A stretch of DNA of 64,000 bases from Burkholderia sp. D-99. GTDB taxonomy: Bacteria; Pseudomonadota; Gammaproteobacteria; Burkholderiales; Burkholderiaceae. The position numbers and the translations under genes are program-made. This document shows, one piece after another, positions 8,229 through 17,064 of this stretch (positions are counted from its first letter, which is position 1; each line of letters opens with the position of its first letter). The stretch covers positions 372,001 to 436,000 of the forward strand of contig NZ_JAAOXM010000004.1 in assembly GCF_011605345.1 (NCBI RefSeq), given 5' to 3'. The notes beneath the pieces are model-generated. The model saw nothing but the letters and a program-made list of their open reading frames with translations. It ran no database searches and was not told the DNA's origin.

Positions 8229-11200
8229 ATGCTGAAAATTGTCCGGCTCGCGCTCACCCGGCCCTATACGTTCGTCGTGCTGGCGCTGCTGATCCTGATC
8301 GCAGGTCCGCTCGCGGCACTCCGCACGCCCATCGACATCTTCCCGGATATCCGCATTCCGGTGATCAGCGTCGTCTGGAACTACTCCGGCCTGCAGCCGG
8401 ACGACATGTCCGGCCGGATCGTCACGTACTACGAGCGCACGCTCGGCACGACGGTCAACGACATCCAGCACATCGAATCGCAGTCGTTCCGCAGCTTTGG
8501 CATCGTCAAGATCTTCTTCCAGCCGACCGTCGACATTCGCACGGCCACCGCGCAGGTCACGTCGATCTCGCAGACGGTGCTCAAGCAGATGCCCCCCGGC
8601 ACCACGCCGCCGCAGATCCTCAACTACAACGCGTCGACCGTGCCGGTGCTGCAGATCGCGCTGAGCAGCAACACGCTCGACGAGCAGAAGCTGGAAGACT
8701 ATGCGGAGAACTTCATCCGCCCGCAGCTGCTGTCGGTGCCCGGCGTCGCGATTCCGACGCCGTACGGCGGCAAGGCGCGCGAAGTGCAGATCGACCTCGA
8801 CCCGCAGGCGCTGCAATCGAAGGGGTTGTCGGCGCAGGACGTCGCGCACGCGCTTGCCCAGCAGAACCAGATCATCCCGGCCGGCACGCAGAAGATCGGC
8901 CGCTTCGAGTACAACATCAAGCTCAACAACAGCCCGCTCGCGCTCGACGCGCTGAACGACCTGCCGATCAAGTCGGTCGACGGCACGACGATCACCATTC
9001 GCGATGTCGCGCACGTGCGCGACGGCTTCCCGCCGCAATCCAACATCGTGCGCGTGGACGGCCACCGCGCCGTGTTGATGAGCATCCTGAAGAACGGCTC
9101 GGCGTCGACGCTCGACATCATCGCGGGCGTGAAGGCGAAGCTGCCGCTGATCGAGCAGACCCTGCCGCCGGGCCTGAAGCTCGTCACGATGGGCGACCAG
9201 TCGACCTTCGTGAAGGGCGCCGTCAGCGGCGTCGCACGCGAAGGCATCATCGCCGCCGCGCTGACGTCGCTGATGATCCTGCTGTTCCTCGGCTCGTGGC
9301 GCTCGACGCTGATCATCGCCGCGTCGATCCCGCTGGCCGTGCTCTCGGCGATCGCGCTGCTCGCGGCCACCGGCGAGACGCTCAACGTGATGACGCTCGG
9401 CGGCCTCGCGCTCGCGGTCGGGATCCTGGTGGACGATGCGACGGTGACGATCGAGAACGTGAACTGGCACCTCGAACAGGGCAAGGACACGCGCACGGCG
9501 ATCGTCGACGGCGCGAAGCAGATCGTGATGCCGGCGCTCGTCTCGCTGCTGTGCATCTGCATCGTGTTCGTGCCGATGCTGATGCTCGACGGCATCTCGC
9601 GCTTCCTGTTCGTGCCGATGGCCAAGGCCGTGATCTTCTCGATGGTGTCGTCGTTCGTGCTGTCGCGCACCTTCGTGCCGATGCTCGCGCAGTACCTGCT
9701 CAAGCCGCACGCGTCGGCCGGCCACGCCTCGGGCGAGCTGGCCGCGATCATGGATTCGCACGCGGGTCACGCCGGCGCGCACGACGTGCCGCCGTCGCGC
9801 AATCCGCTGGTGCGCTTCCAGCGCGCATTCGAGCGCCGCTTCGAGGCCGTGCGCGCGTCGTACCGGATCCTGTTGGGCCTCGCACTCACACGCCGCAAGC
9901 CGTTCGTCGTCGCGTTCCTGTGCGTGGTGGCCGCGTCGTTCCTGCTCGTACCGTGGCTCGGCCGCAACTTCTTCCCGACCATCGACTCGGGCGAGATCTC
10001 GCTGCATGTGCGCGCACCGGTCGGCACACGCGTCGAGGAAACCGCGGCCGAGTTCGACCGGATCGAGAACACGATCCGCAGCGTGATTCCGCCCGCGCAG
10101 TTGCGCGAGGTGGTCGACAACATCGGCCTGCCGAAGAGCGGGATCAACCTGACCTACAACAACAGCGGCACGCTCGGGCCGCAGGACGGCGACATCCTGA
10201 TCTCGCTGTCGAAGGATCACGCGCCGACCGCCGACTACGTGCGCACGCTGCGCGAACGGCTGCCGCGCGCGTATCCGGGCACCACGTTCTCGTTCCTGCC
10301 GGCCGACATCGTCAGCCAGATCCTCAACTTCGGTGCGCCCGCGCCGGTCGACCTGCAGGTGGCCGGCCCGAACCAGCCGGCCAACCTCGCGTATGCGCAG
10401 GAGCTGTACCGCAAGCTGCGCCTGATCGCCGGCGTCGCCGACCCGCGCATCCAGCAGGCCAGCACCTATCCGCAGTTCACGGTGGCGGTCGACCGGACCC
10501 GCGCCGACCAGCTCGGCATCACCGAGCAGGACGTGACGAACTCGGTGGTCGCGACACTCGCGGGCACCAGCCAGGTCGACCCGACCTACTGGCTCAATCC
10601 GCGCAACGGCGTGTCCTATCCGATCGTGGCGCAGACGCCGCAGTACCGGATGACCACGCTGTCGGCACTGCAGAACCTGCCGGTCACCGGCGCGAACGGC
10701 CAGTCGCAACTGCTCGGCGGTCTCGCGACGATCACGCGCGGCGTCGGCAACGCGGTGGTGTCGCACTACAACATCGAGCCGCTTTTCGACATCTACGCGA
10801 CGACGCAAGGGCGCGACCTCGGCGCGGTCGCTGCCGATATCGGCAGCATCGTCAAGGCCACCGCGAAGGATCTGCCCAAGGGCTCGACCGTCACGCTGCG
10901 CGGCCAGGTGCAGACCATGAACGGCGCGTTCACCGGCCTGCTGCTCGGGCTGGTCGGCGCGATCGCGCTGATCTACCTGCTGATCGTCGTGAACTTCCAC
11001 TCGTGGGCCGATGCATTCGTGATCGTCTCCGCGCTGCCGGCGGCGCTGGCCGGCATCGTGTGGATGCTGTTCACCACGCACACGCCGCTGTCAGTGCCCG
11101 CGCTGACCGGCGCGATCCTGTGCATGGGCGTGGCCACCGCGAACGCGATCCTCGTCGTCAGCTTTGCGCGCGAGCGCCTCGCCGAAACCGGCAACGCGCT

Positions 11201-11483
11201 CGCATCGGCGCTCGAAGCCGGCTTCACGCGCTTCCGCCCCGTGCTGATGACCGCGCTCGCGATGATCATCGGCATGGCGCCGATGGCGCTCGGCCTCGGC
11301 GACGGCGGCGAGCAGAACGCGCCGCTCGGCCGCGCCGTGATCGGCGGCCTCGCGTGCGCGACGATCGCAACACTGTTCTTCGTTCCCGTCGTGTTCAGCC
11401 TCGTGCATCGGCGCGATGCGCTGAAACACGACGCACCCCGCGCTTCCTCCCCTTCCGCGTCCGGAGCTTCCCATGTCCACTGA
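8229..11483 (+). CDS. RND efflux pump, inner-membrane transporter
   Basis: A 1084-aa RND permease in the AcrB/MdtB superfamily with two homologous halves, each carrying one leading transmembrane helix, a large periplasmic loop and five more helices. The proton-relay aspartates are present in TM4 (GILVDDATVTIENV, around residue 400). The TM10 lysine of AcrB (G-L-S-A-K-N-A-I-L) is replaced: this protein reads GVATANAIL. A His/Gly/Ala-rich insertion (about 495-525) follows TM6. It would export drugs or other toxic compounds using proton-motive force with the adaptor and outer-membrane factor encoded next; the gene overlaps the adaptor gene by 11 bases. Substrate is unknown. Confidence 0.93.
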   Translation: MLKIVRLALTRPYTFVVLALLILIAGPLAALRTPIDIFPDIRIPVISVVWNYSGLQPDDMSGRIVTYYERTLGTTVNDIQHIESQSFRSFGIVKIFFQPTVDIRTATAQVTSISQTVLKQMPPGTTPPQILNYNASTVPVLQIALSSNTLDEQKLEDYAENFIRPQLLSVPGVAIPTPYGGKAREVQIDLDPQALQSKGLSAQDVAHALAQQNQIIPAGTQKIGRFEYNIKLNNSPLALDALNDLPIKSVDGTTITIRDVAHVRDGFPPQSNIVRVDGHRAVLMSILKNGSASTLDIIAGVKAKLPLIEQTLPPGLKLVTMGDQSTFVKGAVSGVAREGIIAAALTSLMILLFLGSWRSTLIIAASIPLAVLSAIALLAATGETLNVMTLGGLALAVGILVDDATVTIENVNWHLEQGKDTRTAIVDGAKQIVMPALVSLLCICIVFVPMLMLDGISRFLFVPMAKAVIFSMVSSFVLSRTFVPMLAQYLLKPHASAGHASGELAAIMDSHAGHAGAHDVPPSRNPLVRFQRAFERRFEAVRASYRILLGLALTRRKPFVVAFLCVVAASFLLVPWLGRNFFPTIDSGEISLHVRAPVGTRVEETAAEFDRIENTIRSVIPPAQLREVVDNIGLPKSGINLTYNNSGTLGPQDGDILISLSKDHAPTADYVRTLRERLPRAYPGTTFSFLPADIVSQILNFGAPAPVDLQVAGPNQPANLAYAQELYRKLRLIAGVADPRIQQASTYPQFTVAVDRTRADQLGITEQDVTNSVVATLAGTSQVDPTYWLNPRNGVSYPIVAQTPQYRMTTLSALQNLPVTGANGQSQLLGGLATITRGVGNAVVSHYNIEPLFDIYATTQGRDLGAVAADIGSIVKATAKDLPKGSTVTLRGQVQTMNGAFTGLLLGLVGAIALIYLLIVVNFHSWADAFVIVSALPAALAGIVWMLFTTHTPLSVPALTGAILCMGVATANAILVVSFARERLAETGNALASALEAGFTRFRPVLMTALAMIIGMAPMALGLGDGGEQNAPLGRAVIGGLACATIATLFFVPVVFSLVHRRDALKHDAPRASSPSASGASHVH

Positions 11484-12678
11484 GATCGAAATCAAGTCGC
11501 CGAAACGGCTGCCCAACCTCAAGCTCGTCGCCACGATCACCGCGCTGGTCGCGGTCGGCATCGTGACGAACGGCATCGTCGGCCGCGCGCACGCGAAGCA
11601 GGAAATGACGACGTGGTCCGCCGAACAGGCGGTGCCGACCGTGGTCGCGTACACGCCGACGACCGGCGCCGACGGCGCCACGCTGGTGCTGCCGGGCCAC
11701 CTGTCCGCGTTCGAGAGCGCGCCGATTCACGCGCAGGTGTCGGGCTACCTGCATGCGTGGTACACCGATATCGGCGCGCACGTGAAGTCGGGTCAGCTGC
11801 TCGGCCTGATCGACACACCCGAGCTCGACCAGCAGCTTCAGCAGGCGCGTGCCGATCTGCAAAGCTCGCTCGCCAACGAGAAGCTGGCCGCGTCCACGGC
11901 CGCGCGCTGGACCAAGATGCTCGCGCAGGATTCGGTGTCGCAGCAGGAAACCGACGAGAAGACCAGCGACCTCGCCGCCAAGCAGGCGATCGTCGCGGCC
12001 AACGAGGCCAACGTGCGGCGCCTCGACGCGCTGGAGGCATTCAAGCGCATCGTCGCGCCGTTCGACGGCGTCGTCACCGCGCGCAAGACCGACATCGGCC
12101 AGCTGATCTCGGCCGGCGGCGGCACCGGCCCCGAACTGTTCGCAGTGTCCGATGTGCGCCAGATGCGCGTGTACGTGAGCGTGCCGCAGAACGAGGCCGC
12201 CGCGATCCGCCCCGGCATGACCGCGACGCTCACCGTGCCCGAGCATCCGGGCGAAACCTTCCACGCGACGCTCGCCGACACCGACGACTCGATCGCCGAT
12301 TCGACCGGCACGCTGCTCGTGCAGTTGATGGTCGACAACCGCGACGGCAAGCTGATTCCGGGCGAATACACCGAGGTGCATTTCGCGCTGCCGGCCGACA
12401 GCAGCCACGCGTTGACGATTCCGGCCAGCTCGCTGATCTTCCGCCAGGCCGGCCTGCAGGTCGCCGTGGTCGGCAAGGACGATCGCGCGGTGTTCAAGCC
12501 CGTCACGATCGCGACCGACCTCGGCACGCACGTGCAGATCGCGACCGGCCTCGCGCCCGACGATCGCGTGATCGACAACCCGCCCGACTCGCTGTCCGCG
12601 GGCGACCGGGTCCGGCTCGCGGCGCCGGCCGGCACCGTTGCTTCGGCCGCGCGCCACACGGAGCGTGCGAATGGCTAA
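11473..12678 (+). CDS. RND efflux periplasmic adaptor (membrane fusion protein)
   Basis: This 401-aa HlyD/AcrA-type adaptor bridges pump and outer-membrane channel. It has an N-terminal membrane anchor (about 15-38), a lipoyl half-motif (ESAPIHAQVSGYLHAWYTDI), an alpha-helical hairpin (about 125-185), the second lipoyl half (VAPFDGVVTARKTDIGQLIS), and beta-barrel and membrane-proximal domains. There is no lipobox, so it is anchored by the transmembrane helix. The start lies within the pump gene and the end overlaps the outer-membrane factor gene by eight bases, showing a tightly coupled three-gene operon in the order pump, adaptor, channel; adaptor-first is the more common order. Confidence 0.93.
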   Translation: MSTEIEIKSPKRLPNLKLVATITALVAVGIVTNGIVGRAHAKQEMTTWSAEQAVPTVVAYTPTTGADGATLVLPGHLSAFESAPIHAQVSGYLHAWYTDIGAHVKSGQLLGLIDTPELDQQLQQARADLQSSLANEKLAASTAARWTKMLAQDSVSQQETDEKTSDLAAKQAIVAANEANVRRLDALEAFKRIVAPFDGVVTARKTDIGQLISAGGGTGPELFAVSDVRQMRVYVSVPQNEAAAIRPGMTATLTVPEHPGETFHATLADTDDSIADSTGTLLVQLMVDNRDGKLIPGEYTEVHFALPADSSHALTIPASSLIFRQAGLQVAVVGKDDRAVFKPVTIATDLGTHVQIATGLAPDDRVIDNPPDSLSAGDRVRLAAPAGTVASAARHTERANG

Positions 12679-14137
12679 CCCGCGTCGGCTCTGCGCGATG
12701 CTCGCCAGCGTCGCGTTCCTCTCCGCCTGCTCGTTCGCGCCCGTCTACCATGCGCCGCAGACCGCATTGCCTGCCCGCTTCAAGGAAGCGGGCGGCTGGC
12801 AGCCCGCGCAGCCGGCCGACCGCATCGCGCGCGAGGGCTGGTGGAAGGCATTCCGCGATCCGGTGCTCGACCGGCTCGAAGTGCAGGTGGCGGCAGCCAA
12901 CCCCGACGTGGCCGCCGCGGTGGCCCGCCATGACGAAGCCGGCGCGCTGTTCGATCAGGCGCGCTCGGGGCTGTTCCCGACCATCGGCCTCGGCGCGCAG
13001 ATCTCGAGCAACCGGCAATCGGCCACGCGCCCGCTGCGCGGCTCGAACCAGCCGAACGTGTACGGCTCGAACACGCTCGACGCCGGCTTCGACTACGACC
13101 TCGACCTGTGGGGCAAGGTCCGCAACGAGGTCGCGGCCGGGCGCGCGAACGCACAGGCCAGCGCCGACGATCTCGCGTCGGTGCAGTTGAGCCTGCAGGC
13201 CAGCCTCGCGAACGCCTATTTCAACCTGCGCGGGCTCGACCAGCAGCAGCAGTTGCTGTCCGACACGATCGACACGTACCAGCGTGCGCTGAAACTCACG
13301 ATGAGCCGGCATGCAGGCGGCATCGCATCCGATCTCGACGTCTCGCGCGCGCAGACGCAGCTCGACTCGGCACGCGCGTCGGCCGAGGACGTGCGGGCAC
13401 GGCGCGCGCTCTACGAGCACGCGATCGCGACGCTCACGGGTGTGCCGGCGTCGTCGTTCTCGCTGACGCCGGACCAGGGCGTGGGGTATCTGCCCGCGAT
13501 CCCGGCCGGCGTTCCAGCCACGCTGCTGCAGCGGCGCCCCGACATTGCCGCCGCGGAACGCCGCATGGCAGCCGCCAACGCGAAGATCGGCGTGGTGCGC
13601 GCGGCGTTCTTCCCCGACATCACGCTCGGGCTGATCGGCGGGTACCAGAGCTCGGGGCTCGGCCATTGGCTCAGCGCGCCGAACGAGATCTGGTCGATCG
13701 GGCCCAGCCTCGCACTCACGCTGTTCGACGGCGGCCGCCGCCAGGCGCTCACGGACCAAGCGCACGCGCAGCTGGCCGAAAACGGCGCTCGGTATCGGGC
13801 GGTGGTACTCGCGGCGTGCCAGCAGGTGGAGGACAACCTCGCGCTCACCCACCATCTCGGCGACGAAGCCGAGCGCGAGCAGGAAGCGCTCGACGCGGCC
13901 GAACGCACGTTGCAGTTGTCGATGTCGCGCTATCGGGACGGCGTCGTCAGCTATCTCGACGTGGTGACTGCCCAGACCACCGAGCTCAATACGAAGGTTG
14001 CGATGCTGGAACTGGATACTCGCCGGCAACTGGCGGCGGTCGGGTTGATCGCGGCACTGGGCGGAGGGTGGTCGGCCGACGATGCACCGCCCGGTGCGAA
14101 AGTGCCGGCCGCGACGCCGACGCGTTCGACGACCTGA
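12671..14137 (+). CDS. Outer-membrane efflux channel, NodT/OprM-type lipoprotein
   Basis: A 488-aa TolC-superfamily channel of the NodT subgroup. The signal sequence ends in the lipobox LSAC, so Cys should be lipidated. Two repeated alpha-barrel/beta-barrel halves follow; VPATLLQRRPDIAAAERRM is the conserved mid-protein motif of this family. I start at the ATG at 12671, inside the end of the adaptor gene, because it gives a complete lipoprotein signal. It completes the tripartite pump and is followed by a rho-independent terminator. Confidence 0.93.
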   Translation: MANPRRLCAMLASVAFLSACSFAPVYHAPQTALPARFKEAGGWQPAQPADRIAREGWWKAFRDPVLDRLEVQVAAANPDVAAAVARHDEAGALFDQARSGLFPTIGLGAQISSNRQSATRPLRGSNQPNVYGSNTLDAGFDYDLDLWGKVRNEVAAGRANAQASADDLASVQLSLQASLANAYFNLRGLDQQQQLLSDTIDTYQRALKLTMSRHAGGIASDLDVSRAQTQLDSARASAEDVRARRALYEHAIATLTGVPASSFSLTPDQGVGYLPAIPAGVPATLLQRRPDIAAAERRMAAANAKIGVVRAAFFPDITLGLIGGYQSSGLGHWLSAPNEIWSIGPSLALTLFDGGRRQALTDQAHAQLAENGARYRAVVLAACQQVEDNLALTHHLGDEAEREQEALDAAERTLQLSMSRYRDGVVSYLDVVTAQTTELNTKVAMLELDTRRQLAAVGLIAALGGGWSADDAPPGAKVPAATPTRSTT

Positions 14138-14175
14138 ACCCGTTGCGGCACGTGGGGAGCGTGTCGCGTTTCGAT

Positions 14176-14205
14176 GCACCCGTCATCGCGACGGGTGCTT
14201 TTTTT
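14176..14205 (+). terminator. Rho-independent terminator of the RND operon
   Basis: GCACCCGTC and GACGGGTGC form a perfect 9-bp stem with a 5-nt loop, followed by seven T. It lies 38 bases after the channel gene, between it and a convergent porin gene. Confidence 0.9.
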
Positions 14206-14221
14206 ACGTAGGCCCGGCCGA

Positions 14222-15397
14222 TCAGAACTTGTGACGGATGCCGGCCGCGACCACCGCCTGGCGATCGTTGCCCGACGCGGCAAGATTGAAGATCCCCGCG
14301 TTGCCGAGCACCGCGACACCCTCTGCGCCCGTCACGCGCTGGTACACGCCTTCGAGATAGAGATCGGTGCGGCGCGACAGCGCATAGTCGGCCTGCAGCA
14401 TGAACTGGTTCCACTTCGGCGCGATGCTGCGGCCCGCATCGTCGAAGCGGCCCTGCGTGAACGTATACGAGCCGCCCAGCGAGAAGGCCGGCGTCAGGAA
14501 GTAGCGCCCGTTCAGTTCGTAGTTGCTGAAGGTCAGCAACTGGCCGTTCACGGCGCCGTACGCGCCGCCCTGCGACAGTTCGCGCGGGTCGTTCAGGATC
14601 GTTCTCGTATAGACGAAGCCGATCGTCGCATGATCGAACGCATAGTGCGCGCCGGTGCCGAACGTGCGCCAGCGGCCGCCCACGAGCATCGCATCGCCGT
14701 CCGAACTGCTCAGCGATCCACCTGTGTTCTGCGGCGCATTCACGCCGCCTGGCTGGTTCGACTGCAGGTAGGCGACGGCCAGATCGACCGGACCGTTCGC
14801 ATACTGCGCGCCGACGCTGTACGCGCTGTTGTTGCTGAACCCGCCGCCCTGATTACTGAAGCCGTACGCGCCGCCGAACGTGAAGCCGCCATAGTCTGCA
14901 CTGCGGAATTTCACCGCGTTGTTCATCCGCGTGTCGTTGGCGAGGTTGTCGTTGTCGTAAGGGTGATCGGCGATGTTGCCGCCGAATCCCGAGCCCGTCG
15001 CCGACAGCGGCGCGACGAAGTCGACCAGGAAATCGTACTGCCGGCCGAGCGTTACCGTGCCCCATTGGCGGCTCGCGAGGCCGACCCAGGCCTGACGGCC
15101 GAACTCGTCGCCGCCATTGCCGAGCTTGCCGTTCGCGACGTTGAAGCCGTTCTCCAGGGTGAACACGGCAGCCAGGCCGCCGCCGAGATCCTCGTTGCCG
15201 CGCAGCCCCCAGCGCGACGTGCTGACGTTGCCGCTCTGCACACCGTAGGCGGGCCCCGCGCCGGCCGCCGATTTCTGGTTGCTGATGTAGTCCAGGCCCG
15301 CGTCGATCGTGCCATACAGCGTGACGCTGCTCTGCGCATGTGCCGCGCCTGCAAGCAGGCACGCAACCGCTGCCGGGATTGCCAGATGTTTCTTCAT
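14222..15397 (-). CDS. Outer-membrane porin (Burkholderia general porin family)
   Basis: A 391-aa porin with a signal peptide ending GAAHA and a mature start QSSVTLYGTID. Barrel signatures RWGLRGNEDLGGGL, NGFN and TLGRQYDF are present and the chain ends in the assembly signal IRHKF. It should form a trimeric diffusion channel in the outer membrane. It is divergent from the DUF4148 gene at 15724, sharing an upstream region of about 325 bases that contains a version of the candidate regulator box. The porin may therefore belong to the same envelope-stress-like regulon as the nearby two-component locus, though this is inference. Confidence 0.93.
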   Translation of the reverse strand: MKKHLAIPAAVACLLAGAAHAQSSVTLYGTIDAGLDYISNQKSAAGAGPAYGVQSGNVSTSRWGLRGNEDLGGGLAAVFTLENGFNVANGKLGNGGDEFGRQAWVGLASRQWGTVTLGRQYDFLVDFVAPLSATGSGFGGNIADHPYDNDNLANDTRMNNAVKFRSADYGGFTFGGAYGFSNQGGGFSNNSAYSVGAQYANGPVDLAVAYLQSNQPGGVNAPQNTGGSLSSSDGDAMLVGGRWRTFGTGAHYAFDHATIGFVYTRTILNDPRELSQGGAYGAVNGQLLTFSNYELNGRYFLTPAFSLGGSYTFTQGRFDDAGRSIAPKWNQFMLQADYALSRRTDLYLEGVYQRVTGAEGVAVLGNAGIFNLAASGNDRQAVVAAGIRHKF

Positions 15398-15526
15398 GAT
15401 GGTTTCGCTAGAGTGGATCGGTCTTCTCGCATCGCCGGCCGGTGTGGAGCGGCCGATCTGTCCGCGATGCGATGGCGCACAATTTAGGCAGCGGGCATGA
15501 CAGCGCCGTTATCAAAACGGCCCGAT

Positions 15527-15551
15527 TAATGAAACCTTCTTCATCTTCGCG
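15527..15551. promoter_or_regulatory. Variant of the candidate response-regulator box
   Basis: The sequence TAATGAAACCTTCTTCATC followed by TTCGCG aligns with the exact 16-mer at 8089 and 19841; GTTTCATG at 15560-15567 could be a further half-site. It lies between the divergent porin (14222-15397) and DUF4148 (15724) genes. Confidence 0.4.
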
Positions 15552-15723
15552 ATACGCCCGTTTCATGTCCTCGCAGATCGCGCGCCGGCGCATGAATTTC
15601 TTTTCACGTTGCGTATGCCGATCCGATAGCGCCCCTCCCCTATGCTTGTCCTCAACCCGATGCGCGACATCGACAAGCCGCGCCGGTGGATGACCCCAGT
15701 CAATCATCATGAGGACTCCAAAC

Positions 15724-15996
15724 ATGAAAACCGCCAAGATCGCCGCTTCCGCACTACTCGCCGCGTGCGCCGCGCTGTCCGTTCCCGCGTTCGCTCAAAC
15801 CAGTACCCAGGCGATGCAGATGACGCCGGCCGCCACCAAGGATGGCGTGCCCGGCGCGCAGGCCGCCGGCCAGTGGGTGCCGCCGTACGGACAGCCGATC
15901 CACGAGAAGACACGTGCCGAGGTCTACGCGGAACTCGTGCACGCCGAACAGGACGGGCAGCTCAAGTACCTGGACTCCACGCTCTATTCGCATTAA
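15724..15996 (+). CDS. DUF4148 secreted small protein
   Basis: A 90-aa protein with a cleavable signal peptide ending VPAFA. The C-terminal segment KTRAEVYAELVHAEQDGQL followed by YLDSTLYSH is the conserved core of DUF4148, a short exported family abundant in Burkholderia whose function is unknown. The ATG at 15724 is preceded by GAGGA eight bases upstream; an ATG at 15709 would only add five residues. It follows the divergent porin and the candidate regulator box and precedes a tiny lipoprotein gene on the same strand. Confidence 0.85.
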   Translation: MKTAKIAASALLAACAALSVPAFAQTSTQAMQMTPAATKDGVPGAQAAGQWVPPYGQPIHEKTRAEVYAELVHAEQDGQLKYLDSTLYSH

Positions 15997-16098
15997 TGCG
16001 CACCGCCGTGCGGCCGGGCACGCTGCCCGGCGCACGCCGCCCGCGCCGTTCGTGGCGTCCGTGGCGACGCCTCCCGCTCATCGCATCACTCGTCATCC

Positions 16099-16254
16099 AT
16101 GAAGCTTCGTCCCTTGCTCGTTCGTTCCGCCCGTGTTGCGCTCGTCGCGATCGCGGCCGGCGTGATGCTGTCCGGCTGTGCCGGCGCGCAACCCGACGGC
16201 CCCGGCGATTGTGTCGGCCCGCCCGATTTCTGTGTGCCGTTCTTCGGCTCGTAA
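16099..16254 (+). CDS. Small lipoprotein, 51 aa
   Basis: A short frame begins MKLRPLLVRSARVALVAIAA and has a lipobox LSGC at residues 24-27. The mature part of about 25 residues, rich in Pro, Gly, Asp and with two further Cys, contains CVGPPDFCVPFFGS. A Lys/Arg-rich n-region, hydrophobic core and lipobox in the right order, followed by a hairpin after the stop, make it likely to be a real gene although very short. It lies 102 bases after the DUF4148 gene. The two Cys may form a small disulfide loop. No function is known. Confidence 0.6.
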   Translation: MKLRPLLVRSARVALVAIAAGVMLSGCAGAQPDGPGDCVGPPDFCVPFFGS

Positions 16255-16261
16255 ACGCAAG

Positions 16262-16292
16262 ACGGGCGCGCTGCCATCGGCAACGCGCCCGT
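16262..16292. terminator. Bidirectional hairpin terminator
   Basis: ACGGGCGCG and CGCGCCCGT form a perfect 9-bp stem; TGCC/GGCA can extend it inside. It lies between the small lipoprotein gene and the convergent response-regulator gene and may serve both. Confidence 0.65.
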
Positions 16293-16322
16293 TCGTACAG
16301 GGCGCCGGCCCGAGCTGCGCAA

Positions 16323-17006
16323 CTACGCGTCCGGCAGCGTCACCTGGTAGCCGTAGCGGCTCACCGTATCGATCCGGACATCGGGCAGATGCCGCGCGAG
16401 CTTGCGGCGCAGCCGCGACACCACGAGATTGACGCTCGACGGATCGACATCGTCCTTGTCCTGCCACACATACCGGATCAACTGGTCGCGCGGCACCGGC
16501 GCGTTCGGATGGCGCATCAGGCATTCGAGCAGCAGGCATTCGCGGCGCGTCACGGCGAGGCGCAGCTTGCCGTCCTTGAGTTCGCGCGCAAGCGTCTCCA
16601 GCATAGACACCACCGCGACCGGACCGTCCACGTCGCGCGGCCCGGCCAGCCGCTGCAACGCCTGCAGGCGCTCATGCAGCTCGATGAACGAATACGGCGC
16701 GCCGAAACACGCATCGGCGCCTGCGCGCAGCACGCGGATGCGCTCGCGCGCCGACGCCTGGCCGATCAGCACCACCAGGGCCGCGCCGCCGCCGTCGGCA
16801 ACGAAACGCGGCAGCGTCGCGATCAGCGCGGCATCGCTGCCCGGCTCGAACGCGGTCGCGACGATCGCGTCGAAGGTCTCCTGCGACGCGAGGAACAGCC
16901 CGTCACGCAGATCGTCGGCGCGCTGCAGGCTGTGCCCGCTTTCCTGCAGCGCCTTGTGCAGCCACGACGCTTCCGGGTGCGGCGAAGTCACGAGCAGCAC
17001 GCGCAT
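16323..17006 (-). CDS. Atypical OmpR-family regulator with degenerate receiver
   Basis: A 227-aa protein with the two-domain layout of an OmpR/PhoB regulator. The C-terminal winged helix is intact (LAVTRRECLLLECLMRHP, then SSVNLVVSRLRRKLARHL and VSRYGYQV). The receiver has lost the phosphorylation chemistry: the N-terminal acidic pair is replaced (VTSPH), the phospho-Asp position reads Thr51 in AIVATAF, and the conserved Lys-Pro is FGAP with Ala103. It should therefore work without phosphorylation, for example through dimerisation, ligand binding or by pairing with the normal regulator. It lies 58 bases downstream of the kinase gene on the same strand, so it is probably the third gene of the two-component operon. 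Confidence 0.88.
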   Translation of the reverse strand: MRVLLVTSPHPEASWLHKALQESGHSLQRADDLRDGLFLASQETFDAIVATAFEPGSDAALIATLPRFVADGGGAALVVLIGQASARERIRVLRAGADACFGAPYSFIELHERLQALQRLAGPRDVDGPVAVVSMLETLARELKDGKLRLAVTRRECLLLECLMRHPNAPVPRDQLIRYVWQDKDDVDPSSVNLVVSRLRRKLARHLPDVRIDTVSRYGYQVTLPDA

Positions 17007-17064
17007 CGTCAGCGGGCCTCGCGGCGGGAACCGGCGCGCACATACGGTTGCATGCGAACCCCCG

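Noticed and set aside
8199..11081. Very long antisense frame (960 codons) opposite the RND pump gene
   Set aside because: It has a composition of Arg/Asp/His/Ala typical of antisense high-GC frames, no recognisable domain, and lies opposite a clear pump gene.
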